Below are positions 22,428 through 30,905 of a DNA stretch of 52,690 nt, one piece after another (the first letter of the stretch is position 1; each line of letters opens with the position of its first letter). A program made the position numbers and the translations under genes. The notes under the pieces were generated by a model, which did not search any database, was not told the DNA's origin, and saw only the letters and a list, made by a program, of their open reading frames with translations. This DNA comes from Lachnospiraceae bacterium (GTDB taxonomy: Bacteria > Bacillota > Clostridia > Lachnospirales > Lachnospiraceae): contig JAFRNR010000013.1 in NCBI GenBank assembly GCA_017430085.1, positions 1 through 52,690 on the forward strand. Direction: 5' to 3'.

Positions 22428-22936
22428 AAATGTATCTGTTTGAAATCCTCGTTCCGGTAGAAAAAGACCAGCAGCAGGGCCATGACTACCGCGGTCCAGG
22501 TCAGGAAGCAGTCCGCCAGGTTGAACAGGGGGAAATCCATGAAATCCAGGCGGAAATAGTCGACCACGTAGCCGTTCCGCACACGGTCGATGAAATTGCC
22601 GATGGCGCCGGCGATGATGAACAGCACGCCCAGGGACAGCGGCCAGAAGCGCCGCTTCTCCGGGATCGCGTGATACGCGAGCGCCAGGACGACCAGGATG
22701 ACGACCGTCAGGACCACGAAGATCACGCGCCCGCCCTGCATCATGCCGAAGGCCATGCCGCGGTTCTCCACGTAGCTCAGGCTCAGGACGCCCGGGATCA
22801 GGGTGCGGACCGGGCCGTCCTTCAGTTCCGCTTCCGCCAGCGCTTTCGCGCGCTGGTCCAGCAGCACCAAAAGCAGGACCCATACGAGTCCTGCCACATA
22901 GTAGATCCAGGCGTGTTTTTGCTTAGTTCCTGTCAT
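22424..22936 (-). CDS. lspA: Lipoprotein signal peptidase (signal peptidase II)
   Basis: A 170-residue aspartic membrane protease that cuts the signal peptide of lipoproteins after lipid attachment. Four membrane segments are visible, and both catalytic Asp motifs are present: GAIGNFIDRVRNGYVVDYF and FNLADCFLT. YVENRGMAFGMMQG matches the conserved substrate-side loop (usually NxGAAF). Its start overlaps the sepF end by 14 bases and its stop overlaps rluD. At least two lipoproteins in this window (20468 and 40520) would be its substrates. Confidence 0.95.
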   Translation of the reverse strand: MTGTKQKHAWIYYVAGLVWVLLLVLLDQRAKALAEAELKDGPVRTLIPGVLSLSYVENRGMAFGMMQGGRVIFVVLTVVILVVLALAYHAIPEKRRFWPLSLGVLFIIAGAIGNFIDRVRNGYVVDYFRLDFMDFPLFNLADCFLTWTAVVMALLLVFFYRNEDFKQIHL

Positions 22937-23540
22937 CCAGACGCAGACCGCTGCCGCCGACGGAGTTCAGCACGTTCTGAAAATCACCGGACAACTCTAT
23001 ACTGCTGGGAGAAACGATAAAGATGTAGCTGGAGATCTTCTGGATGTTGCCTTCGATGGAATAGCAGGCGCCGGAGGCAAAGTCGATGATCCGCTGGGCC
23101 AGATCCACCTGCACGCCTTCCATGTTGATGACGACGGCGCGGCCGGACAGCAGCATGTCGCAGATATCCCGGGCATCTTCCATGTCCGTGGGCTTGACCA
23201 TGCTGACTTCCATGACCGTGCTGACGCGCGAAGGCGACGGACGCATGGCCGTTACGTTGCTGCGGCGGGCATTGCGGGCCGCGGCACGGGCCGCCTGCTG
23301 TTCCTCGTCCTCTTCAGGGGCGGGCTGGCGGGGCTTCCGGGGCGCACGCTCCGGTTTTTCAGGGCGTTCGGGGCGTTCCGCCCGGGCGGGACGCTCGGGA
23401 CGTTCGGGGCGCTCGGGACGGGCGGGAGGCAGTTCCTCTTCCGGTTCGGGCTCGTCATCGAGATATTCCGCGTCTTCCTCGAGGTCTTCGTCGTCGTACA
23501 GACGCATGGAATTTAAAAACTTATCAAAGATGTTGGCCAT
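22923..23540 (-). CDS. sepF: Cell division protein SepF
   Basis: A 205-residue SepF. The N-terminal amphipathic membrane helix (MANIFDKFLNSMRL) is followed by an acidic segment and an unusual spacer built from tandem RPERPE-like units, about residues 40-75. The conserved C-terminal ring-forming domain follows (EVSMVKPTDMEDARDICDML, GRAVVINMEGVQVDLAQRII, IEGNIQKISSYIFIVSPSSI). SepF anchors and bundles FtsZ filaments at the septum. It has its own strong promoter and leads into lspA. Confidence 0.94.
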   Translation of the reverse strand: MANIFDKFLNSMRLYDDEDLEEDAEYLDDEPEPEEELPPARPERPERPERPARAERPERPEKPERAPRKPRQPAPEEDEEQQAARAAARNARRSNVTAMRPSPSRVSTVMEVSMVKPTDMEDARDICDMLLSGRAVVINMEGVQVDLAQRIIDFASGACYSIEGNIQKISSYIFIVSPSSIELSGDFQNVLNSVGGSGLRLDDRN

Positions 23541-23571
23541 GAGTTTCTCCCCTTCATTCTCTCTTTATTTC

Positions 23572-23599
23572 ATTATATTGCCTCCGCCGCGGATGTCAA
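23572..23599 (-). promoter_or_regulatory. Strong promoter of the sepF-lspA-rluD group
   Basis: On the - strand, a perfect TTGACA (23599-23594), a 16-base spacer, and a perfect TATAAT (23577-23572), about 30 bases before the sepF ATG. Confidence 0.8.
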
Positions 23600-23626
23600 G
23601 GCGGAAGCCGTGCGCTTTCAAAATTT

Positions 23627-25042
23627 TTACCGCAGGATCTGTCCGTCCGTATAGCGCGCGCCGTTCAGCAGGATCTCATCAAACGTGGCGATGCCCTGTT
23701 CCGTGCCGCGCTTCACCAGCAGATACTCGCCGCTTTCCTCCAGGATTTCGACGGGGCAGAACACCGTGTAGCCGGCGTTGACCTGGTAGACGCCCGTCAT
23801 GGCGGCGGTGAGGCGGACCGTATAGCGGTCCTGCGAATCCTGCTTCAGCAGGACGGATTCCGCCGGCAGGTCCTGGCGGCTCACATAGCAGTACTGCTCG
23901 TCCCGTTTGAAGACGGTCGGCGTGATATGGCGGATCGTCTGTTCCGAACCGGTGACGATCTCCTGGTAGAAGCCGTCCGGTTCCCCGCTGTCGAGGCGGG
24001 CTTCAAATTCCCGCGGGACCAGGTAGACGTTCTCCTGGACGCGGCAGCTGACGGGGATCTTATAGCCCTCGGCACCGAAGCCCTCCAGGCGGATCTCCGT
24101 GAAGCGGTCCGTGGCGAACTGCACCAGGTAGCGGCTCAGGTCCAGGCGCAGCAGCAGGCTGCCGTCCGGGCCGTTGTAGACTTTGGCGGCCGCCGTGGTG
24201 CGCAGGCCGTTCTTCAGGAAGGTCAGGTCGATGCGGGACTGGGAGCCGTATTTCGCCGCTTCTTCCGCGGTCAGCGGGATCACGAGCGTCCAGTTTTCCG
24301 AATCCACCAGTTTGTAGAGGAAATCGCCCAGCGTCACCAGGCGCGCAGTGGTTTCCCGCTGGTAGTCGCGGTTTTCGAAATCCGGCGCGGTGACGGACTC
24401 GGGCTTTTTGCCTTCAAAGCCGTCCTGGTAATACAGGATCATTCCGGCGGTGTCCGACTTGTACAGGTGGAAGAATTCGTTCAGCGCCGCGTTCCCCTCC
24501 AGCACGTCCAGCGAGGCTTTGCCGATATGGGTGGAGAAAAATGCGCTGATGGCGGCGCGGGATTCGTAGACCGCGGAGAAGGAATCGCTGTCGTAATTCA
24601 GGGACAGTTTCTGCAGGCGGGTCTTGAAGTTCCGCAGTTCGTCCTTGCTCAGGCTCTGCAGTTCGGCGACTTCTTTGATCTTTTCGCTGTAGGTGCCGAT
24701 CTCGTCCACGGAGGTGACGACGCTGCCGATGCTGACGTGGCCGCATTCCGGCGCGAACATGTCCACATAGCCGGCCCAGCGGGAAGTGACGATCTGCTCG
24801 TCCCGCAGGATCAGCGCGCGGTAGGTCTGGTTGCCGTTCAGGCTCTCCTCGCGGCCCACCGTGAAGGTGGAATACGATTCCCGCGTGGCCGAACGGATCA
24901 CCGAGACGGCCAGGTACAGCAGGATGAACAGGAAGATGATGACGCCCAGGTTGATGGTCAGTTCACGCCGAAAAGGAAGGATCTTGGCTCCTTCCCTTCC
25001 CGTGCTTCTCCTATTCCGCGTTGTTCTTCCCGTTTCCGCCAA
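23627..25042 (-). CDS. HlyD-like membrane-anchored protein of the sepF neighbourhood
   Basis: A 471-residue protein with a basic cytoplasmic N-terminus, one membrane segment (LGVIIFLFILLYLAVSVIRS, about residues 32-51) and a large extracytoplasmic part resembling HlyD/membrane-fusion adaptors: a lipoyl-like piece around RALILRDEQIVTSRWAGYVDMFAPEC and a coiled-coil-prone segment near EKIKEVAELQSLSKDELRNF. There is no transporter nearby, so an efflux role is doubtful; conserved linkage to sepF suggests a role in the envelope or division. Translation appears to start at TTG (25042) behind AAGGAG. The function is unknown. Confidence 0.75.
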   Translation of the reverse strand: MAETGRTTRNRRSTGREGAKILPFRRELTINLGVIIFLFILLYLAVSVIRSATRESYSTFTVGREESLNGNQTYRALILRDEQIVTSRWAGYVDMFAPECGHVSIGSVVTSVDEIGTYSEKIKEVAELQSLSKDELRNFKTRLQKLSLNYDSDSFSAVYESRAAISAFFSTHIGKASLDVLEGNAALNEFFHLYKSDTAGMILYYQDGFEGKKPESVTAPDFENRDYQRETTARLVTLGDFLYKLVDSENWTLVIPLTAEEAAKYGSQSRIDLTFLKNGLRTTAAAKVYNGPDGSLLLRLDLSRYLVQFATDRFTEIRLEGFGAEGYKIPVSCRVQENVYLVPREFEARLDSGEPDGFYQEIVTGSEQTIRHITPTVFKRDEQYCYVSRQDLPAESVLLKQDSQDRYTVRLTAAMTGVYQVNAGYTVFCPVEILEESGEYLLVKRGTEQGIATFDEILLNGARYTDGQILR

Positions 25043-25057
25043 GGCTGCTCCTTATGC

Positions 25058-25480
25058 TTACAGGGCCAGACTCACCATGGGTCTGACAGACTCCGGCAGG
25101 GCCTCGCTGTCCATGGAGACGCTCAGCACCATGCGGACGCCGAATTTTTCGCTGATGATATCGATATCTTTGATGAGTTCCGCCAGTTCGTCCTGGCTCT
25201 GCACTTCGTTCAGGGTCAGAAAGCTGTCCAGGAACATGACTTCCAGGTCGTGGTCCTGCGAGATGACTCCGCAGAGGAAGCCCAGGAACGCTTCGGTGGA
25301 ATTCACCGGGTATTCCGAGACGTTGATGAGACGGATGTTCCGGTTGAGTTCAAACATGTGCTTGCTGTTTTTGTCCAGATAGACCACGGTCCCGTGGGCG
25401 GCGTTCATGGCGTCGTTCGCCATGGCCAGTAGATGCTTCGTTTTTCCTTTGCCTTTATTGCCGGCAATGATCTGGATCAT
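25058..25480 (-). CDS. Small P-loop ATPase of unknown function
   Basis: A 140-residue protein with a clear Walker A motif near the start (AGNKGKGKT, residues 6-14) and a Walker-B-like VMFLDSFLTL. The rest looks like a minimal P-loop fold with no sensor or DNA-binding extension. Similar small proteins near sepF in Clostridia are sometimes annotated as PilT-like, but nothing here points to type IV pili. It has its own promoter and is followed 15 bases later by the HlyD-like gene. The function is unknown. Confidence 0.75.
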   Translation of the reverse strand: MIQIIAGNKGKGKTKHLLAMANDAMNAAHGTVVYLDKNSKHMFELNRNIRLINVSEYPVNSTEAFLGFLCGVISQDHDLEVMFLDSFLTLNEVQSQDELAELIKDIDIISEKFGVRMVLSVSMDSEALPESVRPMVSLAL

Positions 25481-25553
25481 ATTCGCGTCCTCCTGTATGA
25501 TAATTCTGTTACGGCAGACTGATTTTCAGTAAAGTATACAGACTCTCACCTGT

Positions 25554-25582
25554 ATTATAAACAACGGGCCCGGAAAACACAA
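25554..25582 (-). promoter_or_regulatory. Promoter of the P-loop gene
   Basis: On the - strand, TTGTGT (25582-25577), 17 bases, and a perfect TATAAT (25559-25554). It separates the P-loop/HlyD genes from the mre-rod operon; a short GGGGATTTTCCCC hairpin just upstream may mark the end of that operon. Confidence 0.65.
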
Positions 25583-25597
25583 GGGGAAAATCCCCCG

Positions 25598-26752
25598 TCA
25601 CCACTCCGGGTTCTCCGTGTCGCGGCGCTGCAGCGCGACGTTCATCACCAGGCCGAGGCACATGAAAGCGCTCAGCAGGGAGCTGATGCCGTGGCTGAAA
25701 AACGGCAGCACGACGCCCGTATTGGGCAGGACGCCGCTGGTGACGCCGATGTTGAAGAACACCTGGAGGCCCAGGAACGCGCCGGAGCCCGCGCAGATGA
25801 GGCGGCCGGCCAGGTCCGGCGCCTTGGAAGCGGTGCGGAAGCACAGGAACACCGTCAGCGCGAACAGCGCCAGGATCGCGGCGCTGCCCCAGAAGCCCAG
25901 TTCCTCTCCCACCACGGCGAAGACGAAGTCGCAGTTTTCCTCCGAGAGGAAATTGCCGGCTTTGACCGAGTCGAAGCTCGCGTTGAACAGGCCCTTGCCG
26001 CTCAGGCGGCCGGACGAGATCGCCATGATGGCGCGGTCCTGCTGGGCGGTGAGCCCGGAACCGGAGAAATCGTCGGGATTCAGGAAACTGAACAGGCGGT
26101 TCAGCATATAGCGCTTGAGGATCAGCGGGTTTTCCTGCATGGAGTCCCAAATCAGGAAGCCGGCTACGGGGACCGTGCAGGCCGCCATGCCGCCCAGCCA
26201 TTTATAACTGATCTGGCTCATGTAGAGGAGGACCAGGAACAGCAGGACGAAGGTCAGGGTGGTGGACAGGTCCGGTTCCATAAAAATCATGACCGCGGGC
26301 AGCAGGAAAAGGCCCAGCGCGGAAAAGACGACGGCGGGCTTGTTGATGCGGTCCCGGTATTTCTGGAAAAACCAGGCGAAAAACACGATCACGGCTGCTT
26401 TCACGAATTCGGAGGGCTGCAGGCGGCCCAGGGCCGGCAGGTTCAGCCAGCGCGTGGCGCCCTTGGTGGTATAGCCCAGCGGCGTGAACAGCAGGCCCAG
26501 GATCAGCAGCGAGCCGCCGTACAGGACCCAGTGGAGCTTCAGCCAGAAATGATAGTCCGTCAGGGTCAGGAACACCATCAGGATGCCGCCGCCGATCATG
26601 CCGATCAGCTGCTTCTTCATGGTATCCGCCCCGTCCGCGTCATTGATCACGGCACTGCCCAGCACCATATAGCCCAGGATGCAGAGGGCTATGACGCAGA
26701 GCAGCAGCGCCAGGTTGAAGTTCTTCAGTTTGTAGCGGTTGAACGCAAACAT
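25598..26752 (-). CDS. rodA: SEDS peptidoglycan glycosyltransferase RodA
   Basis: A 384-residue SEDS-family membrane protein with about ten membrane segments that polymerises lipid II during side-wall growth. Conserved parts include GATRWLNLPALGRLQPSEFVK, MEPDLSTTLTF, FVFAVVGEELGFWG and GVLPNTGVVLPFFSHGISS. The position after PBP2 and MinD in a radC-mreCD-PBP2 cluster supports RodA rather than FtsW. Its usual partner is the class B PBP at 27563. Confidence 0.93.
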   Translation of the reverse strand: MFAFNRYKLKNFNLALLLCVIALCILGYMVLGSAVINDADGADTMKKQLIGMIGGGILMVFLTLTDYHFWLKLHWVLYGGSLLILGLLFTPLGYTTKGATRWLNLPALGRLQPSEFVKAAVIVFFAWFFQKYRDRINKPAVVFSALGLFLLPAVMIFMEPDLSTTLTFVLLFLVLLYMSQISYKWLGGMAACTVPVAGFLIWDSMQENPLILKRYMLNRLFSFLNPDDFSGSGLTAQQDRAIMAISSGRLSGKGLFNASFDSVKAGNFLSEENCDFVFAVVGEELGFWGSAAILALFALTVFLCFRTASKAPDLAGRLICAGSGAFLGLQVFFNIGVTSGVLPNTGVVLPFFSHGISSLLSAFMCLGLVMNVALQRRDTENPEW

Positions 26753-26779
26753 GCAGAGTTTCCTTTGAGTGGCAGTAAT

Positions 26780-27550
26780 TTAAGCGTGGAACAGGCCGCG
26801 GCGGCGTGCAGTGAGCGGCGGCAGGGACAGGGCCGTGCCCCGCACCCGTTCCGCGATGCGGCGCAGCGCGCTTCCGGACATGCATTTCACCGTGACCAGC
26901 GGCCGGCCCGTGTTGCAGCAGACCAGGGCGGTCTCATCGTCCGGGATCACGCCGAGGAGCGGCGTGCCGAGGACGTCGCGGATGTCGTCCGGCGACATCA
27001 TGATCCCCTCTTTCATCAGCTGGCGGCGCAGCATGTTGACGATCACGTAGCGGTACGGGATGCCGGCCGCTTCCATCAGGTGCAGCACCTTGTCCGCGTC
27101 ACGCACGGCGGAAACCGTCGGGGTGGTCACGACGACGCCTTCGTCCGCCAGTCTGATGGCCGCGGAGAAGACGGGGCCCACGCCGGCCGGGGCGTCGATC
27201 AGGATCACGTCATACGCCGCGCGCAGTTCCTGCACGAGTCTTTCCAGCTGCTCTTCTTTCAGATCGGCCGGGTCCATGTTCTGCGGCGCGGCCAGCAGCG
27301 CGAGGCCCGGGTAGCGCTCATCCGTGGTAACGACTTCCTCCAGGGGCATCCGTTCCTCGAAAAAATCCCCCAGATGGTTCAGCACTACGGTCTCCAGCCC
27401 CAGTGTCACGTCAACGTTCCGCAGCCCCAGGTCCAGGTCGACCAATGCGGTCTTCCGCTCCGCCTGTCCCAGGCAGATCCCCAGATTGGCTGCGATCGTG
27501 GTCTTTCCCACGCCTCCTTTTCCCGAGGCGATCACAATTACTCTCGACAT
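26780..27550 (-). CDS. minD: Septum site-determining ATPase MinD
   Basis: A 256-residue MinD. It has the deviant Walker A SGKGGVGKTT (residues 9-18), switch I/II regions (LVDLDLGLRNVDVTLGLE, ILIDAPAGVGPVFSAAI) and the MinD pattern VVVTTPTVSAVRDADKVLHLM. The C-terminus (PPLTARRRGLFHA) is basic and short where an amphipathic membrane helix is expected. In the classical system it recruits MinC and is cycled by MinE, yet neither gene is on either side: PBP2 ends 12 bases before it and rodA starts 27 bases after it. Confidence 0.93.
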   Translation of the reverse strand: MSRVIVIASGKGGVGKTTIAANLGICLGQAERKTALVDLDLGLRNVDVTLGLETVVLNHLGDFFEERMPLEEVVTTDERYPGLALLAAPQNMDPADLKEEQLERLVQELRAAYDVILIDAPAGVGPVFSAAIRLADEGVVVTTPTVSAVRDADKVLHLMEAAGIPYRYVIVNMLRRQLMKEGIMMSPDDIRDVLGTPLLGVIPDDETALVCCNTGRPLVTVKCMSGSALRRIAERVRGTALSLPPLTARRRGLFHA

Positions 27551-27562
27551 CGCTTCCCCTGT

Positions 27563-30394
27563 TTATTCATTAATATCGTTGCCGCCCGCGTCCCGCGCGT
27601 GCCCTTCCAGAATGTCCTGATACGTGATGTATCCGTAGTAATAATCGTAGATGTAACCCGCCAGCTCGGACGTATTGCCGGAAGTGTACCCGTTGGGGAT
27701 GGTCAGCGCGACGCTGATCTCCGGTTTTTCGTACGGGGCGAAGCTGACGTAAGTGACGTGGTCCGGGCGCAGCTCGTTTTCTTCGGCGGTGCCGGTCTTC
27801 GCGGCGATGGTCACCTTCTGGCTGTAGACGTGCGCGTGGTTGCCGCTCGTCACGGAGCGCCGCATGCCGTCCCAGATGCTGTCCCAGGTGGACTCGCGCA
27901 GTTCCGTCCGGGAGACCAGGTCGCCCCGGTAGCTCTGGATCAGGCCGCCCGAGGAGGACGTTTCGTGGTCCAGCAGGGTCAGGTTATAGATGCTGCCGCG
28001 CGTGGCAATGGCCGTGGCGTAGCGCGCCAGATGGCTGCAGGAATACAGGTTCGTGCCCTGTCCGATCGCGCTGGTCAGGGCGGAGATGTCGGAAATGACC
28101 GGATTGGATTCCGGGATCTCCACGCCGGATTTTTCGCCCAGTCCGAGCAGGCGCGCGTAGCGGGACAGCTTCTCCATGCCGACCGCGTCGTTGTAGGCGC
28201 CGTCCTGCACGGACAGTTTGTAGCCGACCTGGGCGAAGAAGTCGTTGCAGGACACCATCAAGGCGTCGCTGACGTTGATATCGCCGTGCGCGTTCGGATA
28301 ATACCAGCAGTTGACCGTCATGCCGGCCGCGGAGAAGGAGCCGTGGGTGGTCAGGTAGGTGCCGGGGCCGATCACGTCCAGTTCCAGGGCCGTCGCGGAG
28401 GTGACCATCTTGAAACTGGAACCGGGCGCCGTGCGGGCCTGCGTGGCGACGTTGAATAACGGCGTGGACTGGTCCTCCAGCAGGGAGGCGTAGTAGCCGC
28501 TTTCGGAGATGCGGTTGTTGTCATAACCCGGATACGAGACCATGGCCAGCACTTTGCCGGTGTTCACGTCCACGACAGTGGCGGCGGCGGAGAACGGGTC
28601 CAGCGCCAGCTGCGCCGGCGAGATCTCGATGCTGGTCAGTTTGTCGATCATGAACTGGAAGGCGAGCGCCGGGGTGCGCTGGTTCAGGTTGGCCTGGTAT
28701 TCCGGATCCGGGGCCAGAACGCCCTGCTCGTACATCGCGAGCGCCAGGTCGCAGCGGTTGATCAGGTCGTCGTCGATCAGCATCTGGTACAGCGCCTTGG
28801 AAAAGGCCTGCGACTGCTGCAGCTTGTCCAGGACGAATTCCACCAGCGCCTGATACGCTTTCTCCACGCTGGTGTAAGTGCCGTCCATGCCCAGCAGGGA
28901 GACGTCGATCCACTCCGCTTCCAGCGCGCCGCGCAGATAGGCCTGCAGACTGATGCTGCCGTCCACGCGGTAGGCCTTGTAGAGGTCGCTGTCTGTATCC
29001 ACTTTGTCGCGCAGGAGCAGTTTTTCACTGAGCAGGACGTCGTACATTTCGGTGAAGAACGTCTGCATCTCTTCGTCCAGCGCGGCGTAGCGCCGGGCGC
29101 CGGCGCCGGTCAGCTCCGCCCGGATCTTGTCCAGCATTTCCGTCTGCTTGGCGGTGAAATGGTAGTATACGCGCTTTTCCGCGGCCCCGGCGTCCGGGGC
29201 GCTGAAGTGGCGGTAATCCAGCACGTTGTTGTTGATCAGCTGGAAATAGGCTTTTTTGATGGGGATATAATGCTCTTCCTCGCCCGGGTCCACATCCTCG
29301 TCCTTCAGGTGGTTGATCAGGATGCCGGCAAGTTTCTGCTCCAGCAGGTGGTAGATGCCTTTCTGCATCTCCAGGTCGATGGAGAGGTAGATGTCGTTGC
29401 CTGCCACGGCCGGGGTCTCCTGGACGACCTTCTTGACCTGGCCCAGGTTGTTGACGTAGAGGGAGCGGGAGCCGTTTTCGCCGCGCAGCGCGAGTTCCAT
29501 GCTGGCTTCGATGCCGGCTTTGCCGATCACGTCGCCGGCCGCATAATCGCCGCCCTGCGCGTTCAGTTCCTCGATCTCCTCCTCGCTCGCGTAGCCGGTG
29601 TAGCCCAGGATGTGGCAGAGGTAGATGGCGTCGTTGTACACGCGCCGCGAGCTCTGCGCGATGTCCACGCCCAGCAGTTCCTGCTGGTGCTCGCGGATCG
29701 CGGCCACGGTCTCCTCCTTCACGCCGGAAGCCACGGTACTCGGATTGTAGCGCACGTAGTAGTTGACGTACATGCTGTAGCGGATCCAGACGAGCTTCAG
29801 CGCGGTCTGCGGATCGACGGGATATTCGCTGCCGTCCGCATTTTTGCCCACGCCGAAGAAGTCGCAGTAGTGGTCCAGGATGTCCTGCGGCGTGGCGGCC
29901 TTCTCCTCTTCCGTCAGCAGGGAGGTGTTTTCGCGGCCGTACATGTCGCGCAGGAAGCGGAGGCGGGCGCTGTCGGAGGAGAAGCGCTCGCGGAGCACGC
30001 CGTCATTGTCAAAGTAGATATCGATGCTGGGGACGACTTCTTCGCCAAAGCGGTCCAGCAGCGCGATCAGGCGCAGCAGCATCTCATTGCGTTCATAGCC
30101 GTTGGCGTAGCTGCCGTCGTCTGTCACGGTGACGCTCTGGATCAGCTCGTTGTACGCCAGAAGGTTGCCGTTGCGGTCATAGATGTTCCCGCGGGTGGGG
30201 GATAAAGTGACCGTGCGGGAGATGATGTTCTGCACTTCCTCCTGGGCGTCGGCGCCGGCCACCACCTGCAGGTGGAACATGCGCAGGAACAGGATGGAAA
30301 ACAGCGTAAGGAAAACAAGGGTCACCGGGAACAGACGCGAGGTGACCACGTGCTTGAGTTTGAATACGATGTAATCCAGGATCTCTCTAAACAT
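27563..30394 (-). CDS. Class B penicillin-binding protein (PBP2, elongation transpeptidase)
   Basis: A 943-residue D,D-transpeptidase. A single membrane segment near the start (VTLVFLTLFSILFLRMFHL) is followed by the PBP dimerisation/pedestal region (TLSPTRGNIYDRNGNLLAYN) and the transpeptidase domain with SSFK around residue 658, SCN around 714 and KTG around 868. It is longer than the usual 600-700 residues because of a stretch of about 250 residues between pedestal and catalytic domain, which I do not recognise. It overlaps mreD by 8 bases and precedes minD and rodA, supporting a role in cylindrical growth. Confidence 0.92.
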   Translation of the reverse strand: MFREILDYIVFKLKHVVTSRLFPVTLVFLTLFSILFLRMFHLQVVAGADAQEEVQNIISRTVTLSPTRGNIYDRNGNLLAYNELIQSVTVTDDGSYANGYERNEMLLRLIALLDRFGEEVVPSIDIYFDNDGVLRERFSSDSARLRFLRDMYGRENTSLLTEEEKAATPQDILDHYCDFFGVGKNADGSEYPVDPQTALKLVWIRYSMYVNYYVRYNPSTVASGVKEETVAAIREHQQELLGVDIAQSSRRVYNDAIYLCHILGYTGYASEEEIEELNAQGGDYAAGDVIGKAGIEASMELALRGENGSRSLYVNNLGQVKKVVQETPAVAGNDIYLSIDLEMQKGIYHLLEQKLAGILINHLKDEDVDPGEEEHYIPIKKAYFQLINNNVLDYRHFSAPDAGAAEKRVYYHFTAKQTEMLDKIRAELTGAGARRYAALDEEMQTFFTEMYDVLLSEKLLLRDKVDTDSDLYKAYRVDGSISLQAYLRGALEAEWIDVSLLGMDGTYTSVEKAYQALVEFVLDKLQQSQAFSKALYQMLIDDDLINRCDLALAMYEQGVLAPDPEYQANLNQRTPALAFQFMIDKLTSIEISPAQLALDPFSAAATVVDVNTGKVLAMVSYPGYDNNRISESGYYASLLEDQSTPLFNVATQARTAPGSSFKMVTSATALELDVIGPGTYLTTHGSFSAAGMTVNCWYYPNAHGDINVSDALMVSCNDFFAQVGYKLSVQDGAYNDAVGMEKLSRYARLLGLGEKSGVEIPESNPVISDISALTSAIGQGTNLYSCSHLARYATAIATRGSIYNLTLLDHETSSSGGLIQSYRGDLVSRTELRESTWDSIWDGMRRSVTSGNHAHVYSQKVTIAAKTGTAEENELRPDHVTYVSFAPYEKPEISVALTIPNGYTSGNTSELAGYIYDYYYGYITYQDILEGHARDAGGNDINE

Positions 30395-30905
30395 ACTTCC
30401 GCGTGTTCTTTTCTTCCCAGCGCCGCGTCAGTTTTTCCGTCTGCCGGAACAGTGGGTACAGGAGGATGGCCATGAGGCCGGTGTACAGCATCTCCGGCAG
30501 CACGATTTTGGTCAGATAGGGAAGAAAACCGTGCCCGCCGCCCAGCAGGATGGCGAACACGTAAATGCCCAGCAGGTAAACCAGGTCGCTGAGCAGGCAG
30601 AGCGCCAGCGGCAGGCTGACGTATTCGGTGTAGTAAATGCGGCCCAGCACGCCGATCCCGTACCCCAGCACGGAAAAGATCAGCGCGGACAGGCCGATGG
30701 TGCTCCCGAAGAACAGGTCCGTCAGCAGCCCGCAGGCGAAGCCGATCAGCATGCCCTCGAAGCTGCCGCGCATGAACCCGAAGGAAAACACCAGGATCAG
30801 CAGCAGGTTCGGGACCGTGATCACCAGCGAGGAGGCGGCGAAGATGTTGTTCTGCACCAGGAAGACCGCCAGGATCAGCAGCGCGTAGACCAGCCCCCGC
30901 TTCAT
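30387..30905 (-). CDS. mreD: Rod shape-determining protein MreD
   Basis: A 172-residue membrane protein with five to six hydrophobic segments typical of MreD (YALLILAVFLVQNNIFAAS, ITVPNLLLILVFSFGFMRGS, GMLIGFACGLLTDLFFGSTI). It helps anchor the elongasome with MreC. The ATG overlaps the mreC stop as ATGA, and its end overlaps PBP2. Confidence 0.9.
   Translation of the reverse strand: MKRGLVYALLILAVFLVQNNIFAASSLVITVPNLLLILVFSFGFMRGSFEGMLIGFACGLLTDLFFGSTIGLSALIFSVLGYGIGVLGRIYYTEYVSLPLALCLLSDLVYLLGIYVFAILLGGGHGFLPYLTKIVLPEMLYTGLMAILLYPLFRQTEKLTRRWEEKNTRKYV

Noticed and set aside
21516-22883. A longer rluD reading starting at 22883
   Set aside because: The extra N-terminus is the out-of-frame image of lspA; the ATG at 22427 forms an ATGA overlap.
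25691-28459. A 922-codon + strand open frame opposite rodA, minD and PBP2
   Set aside because: It crosses three convincing genes and their gaps on the other strand; low-complexity Arg/Gln/His composition marks it as an antisense shadow.
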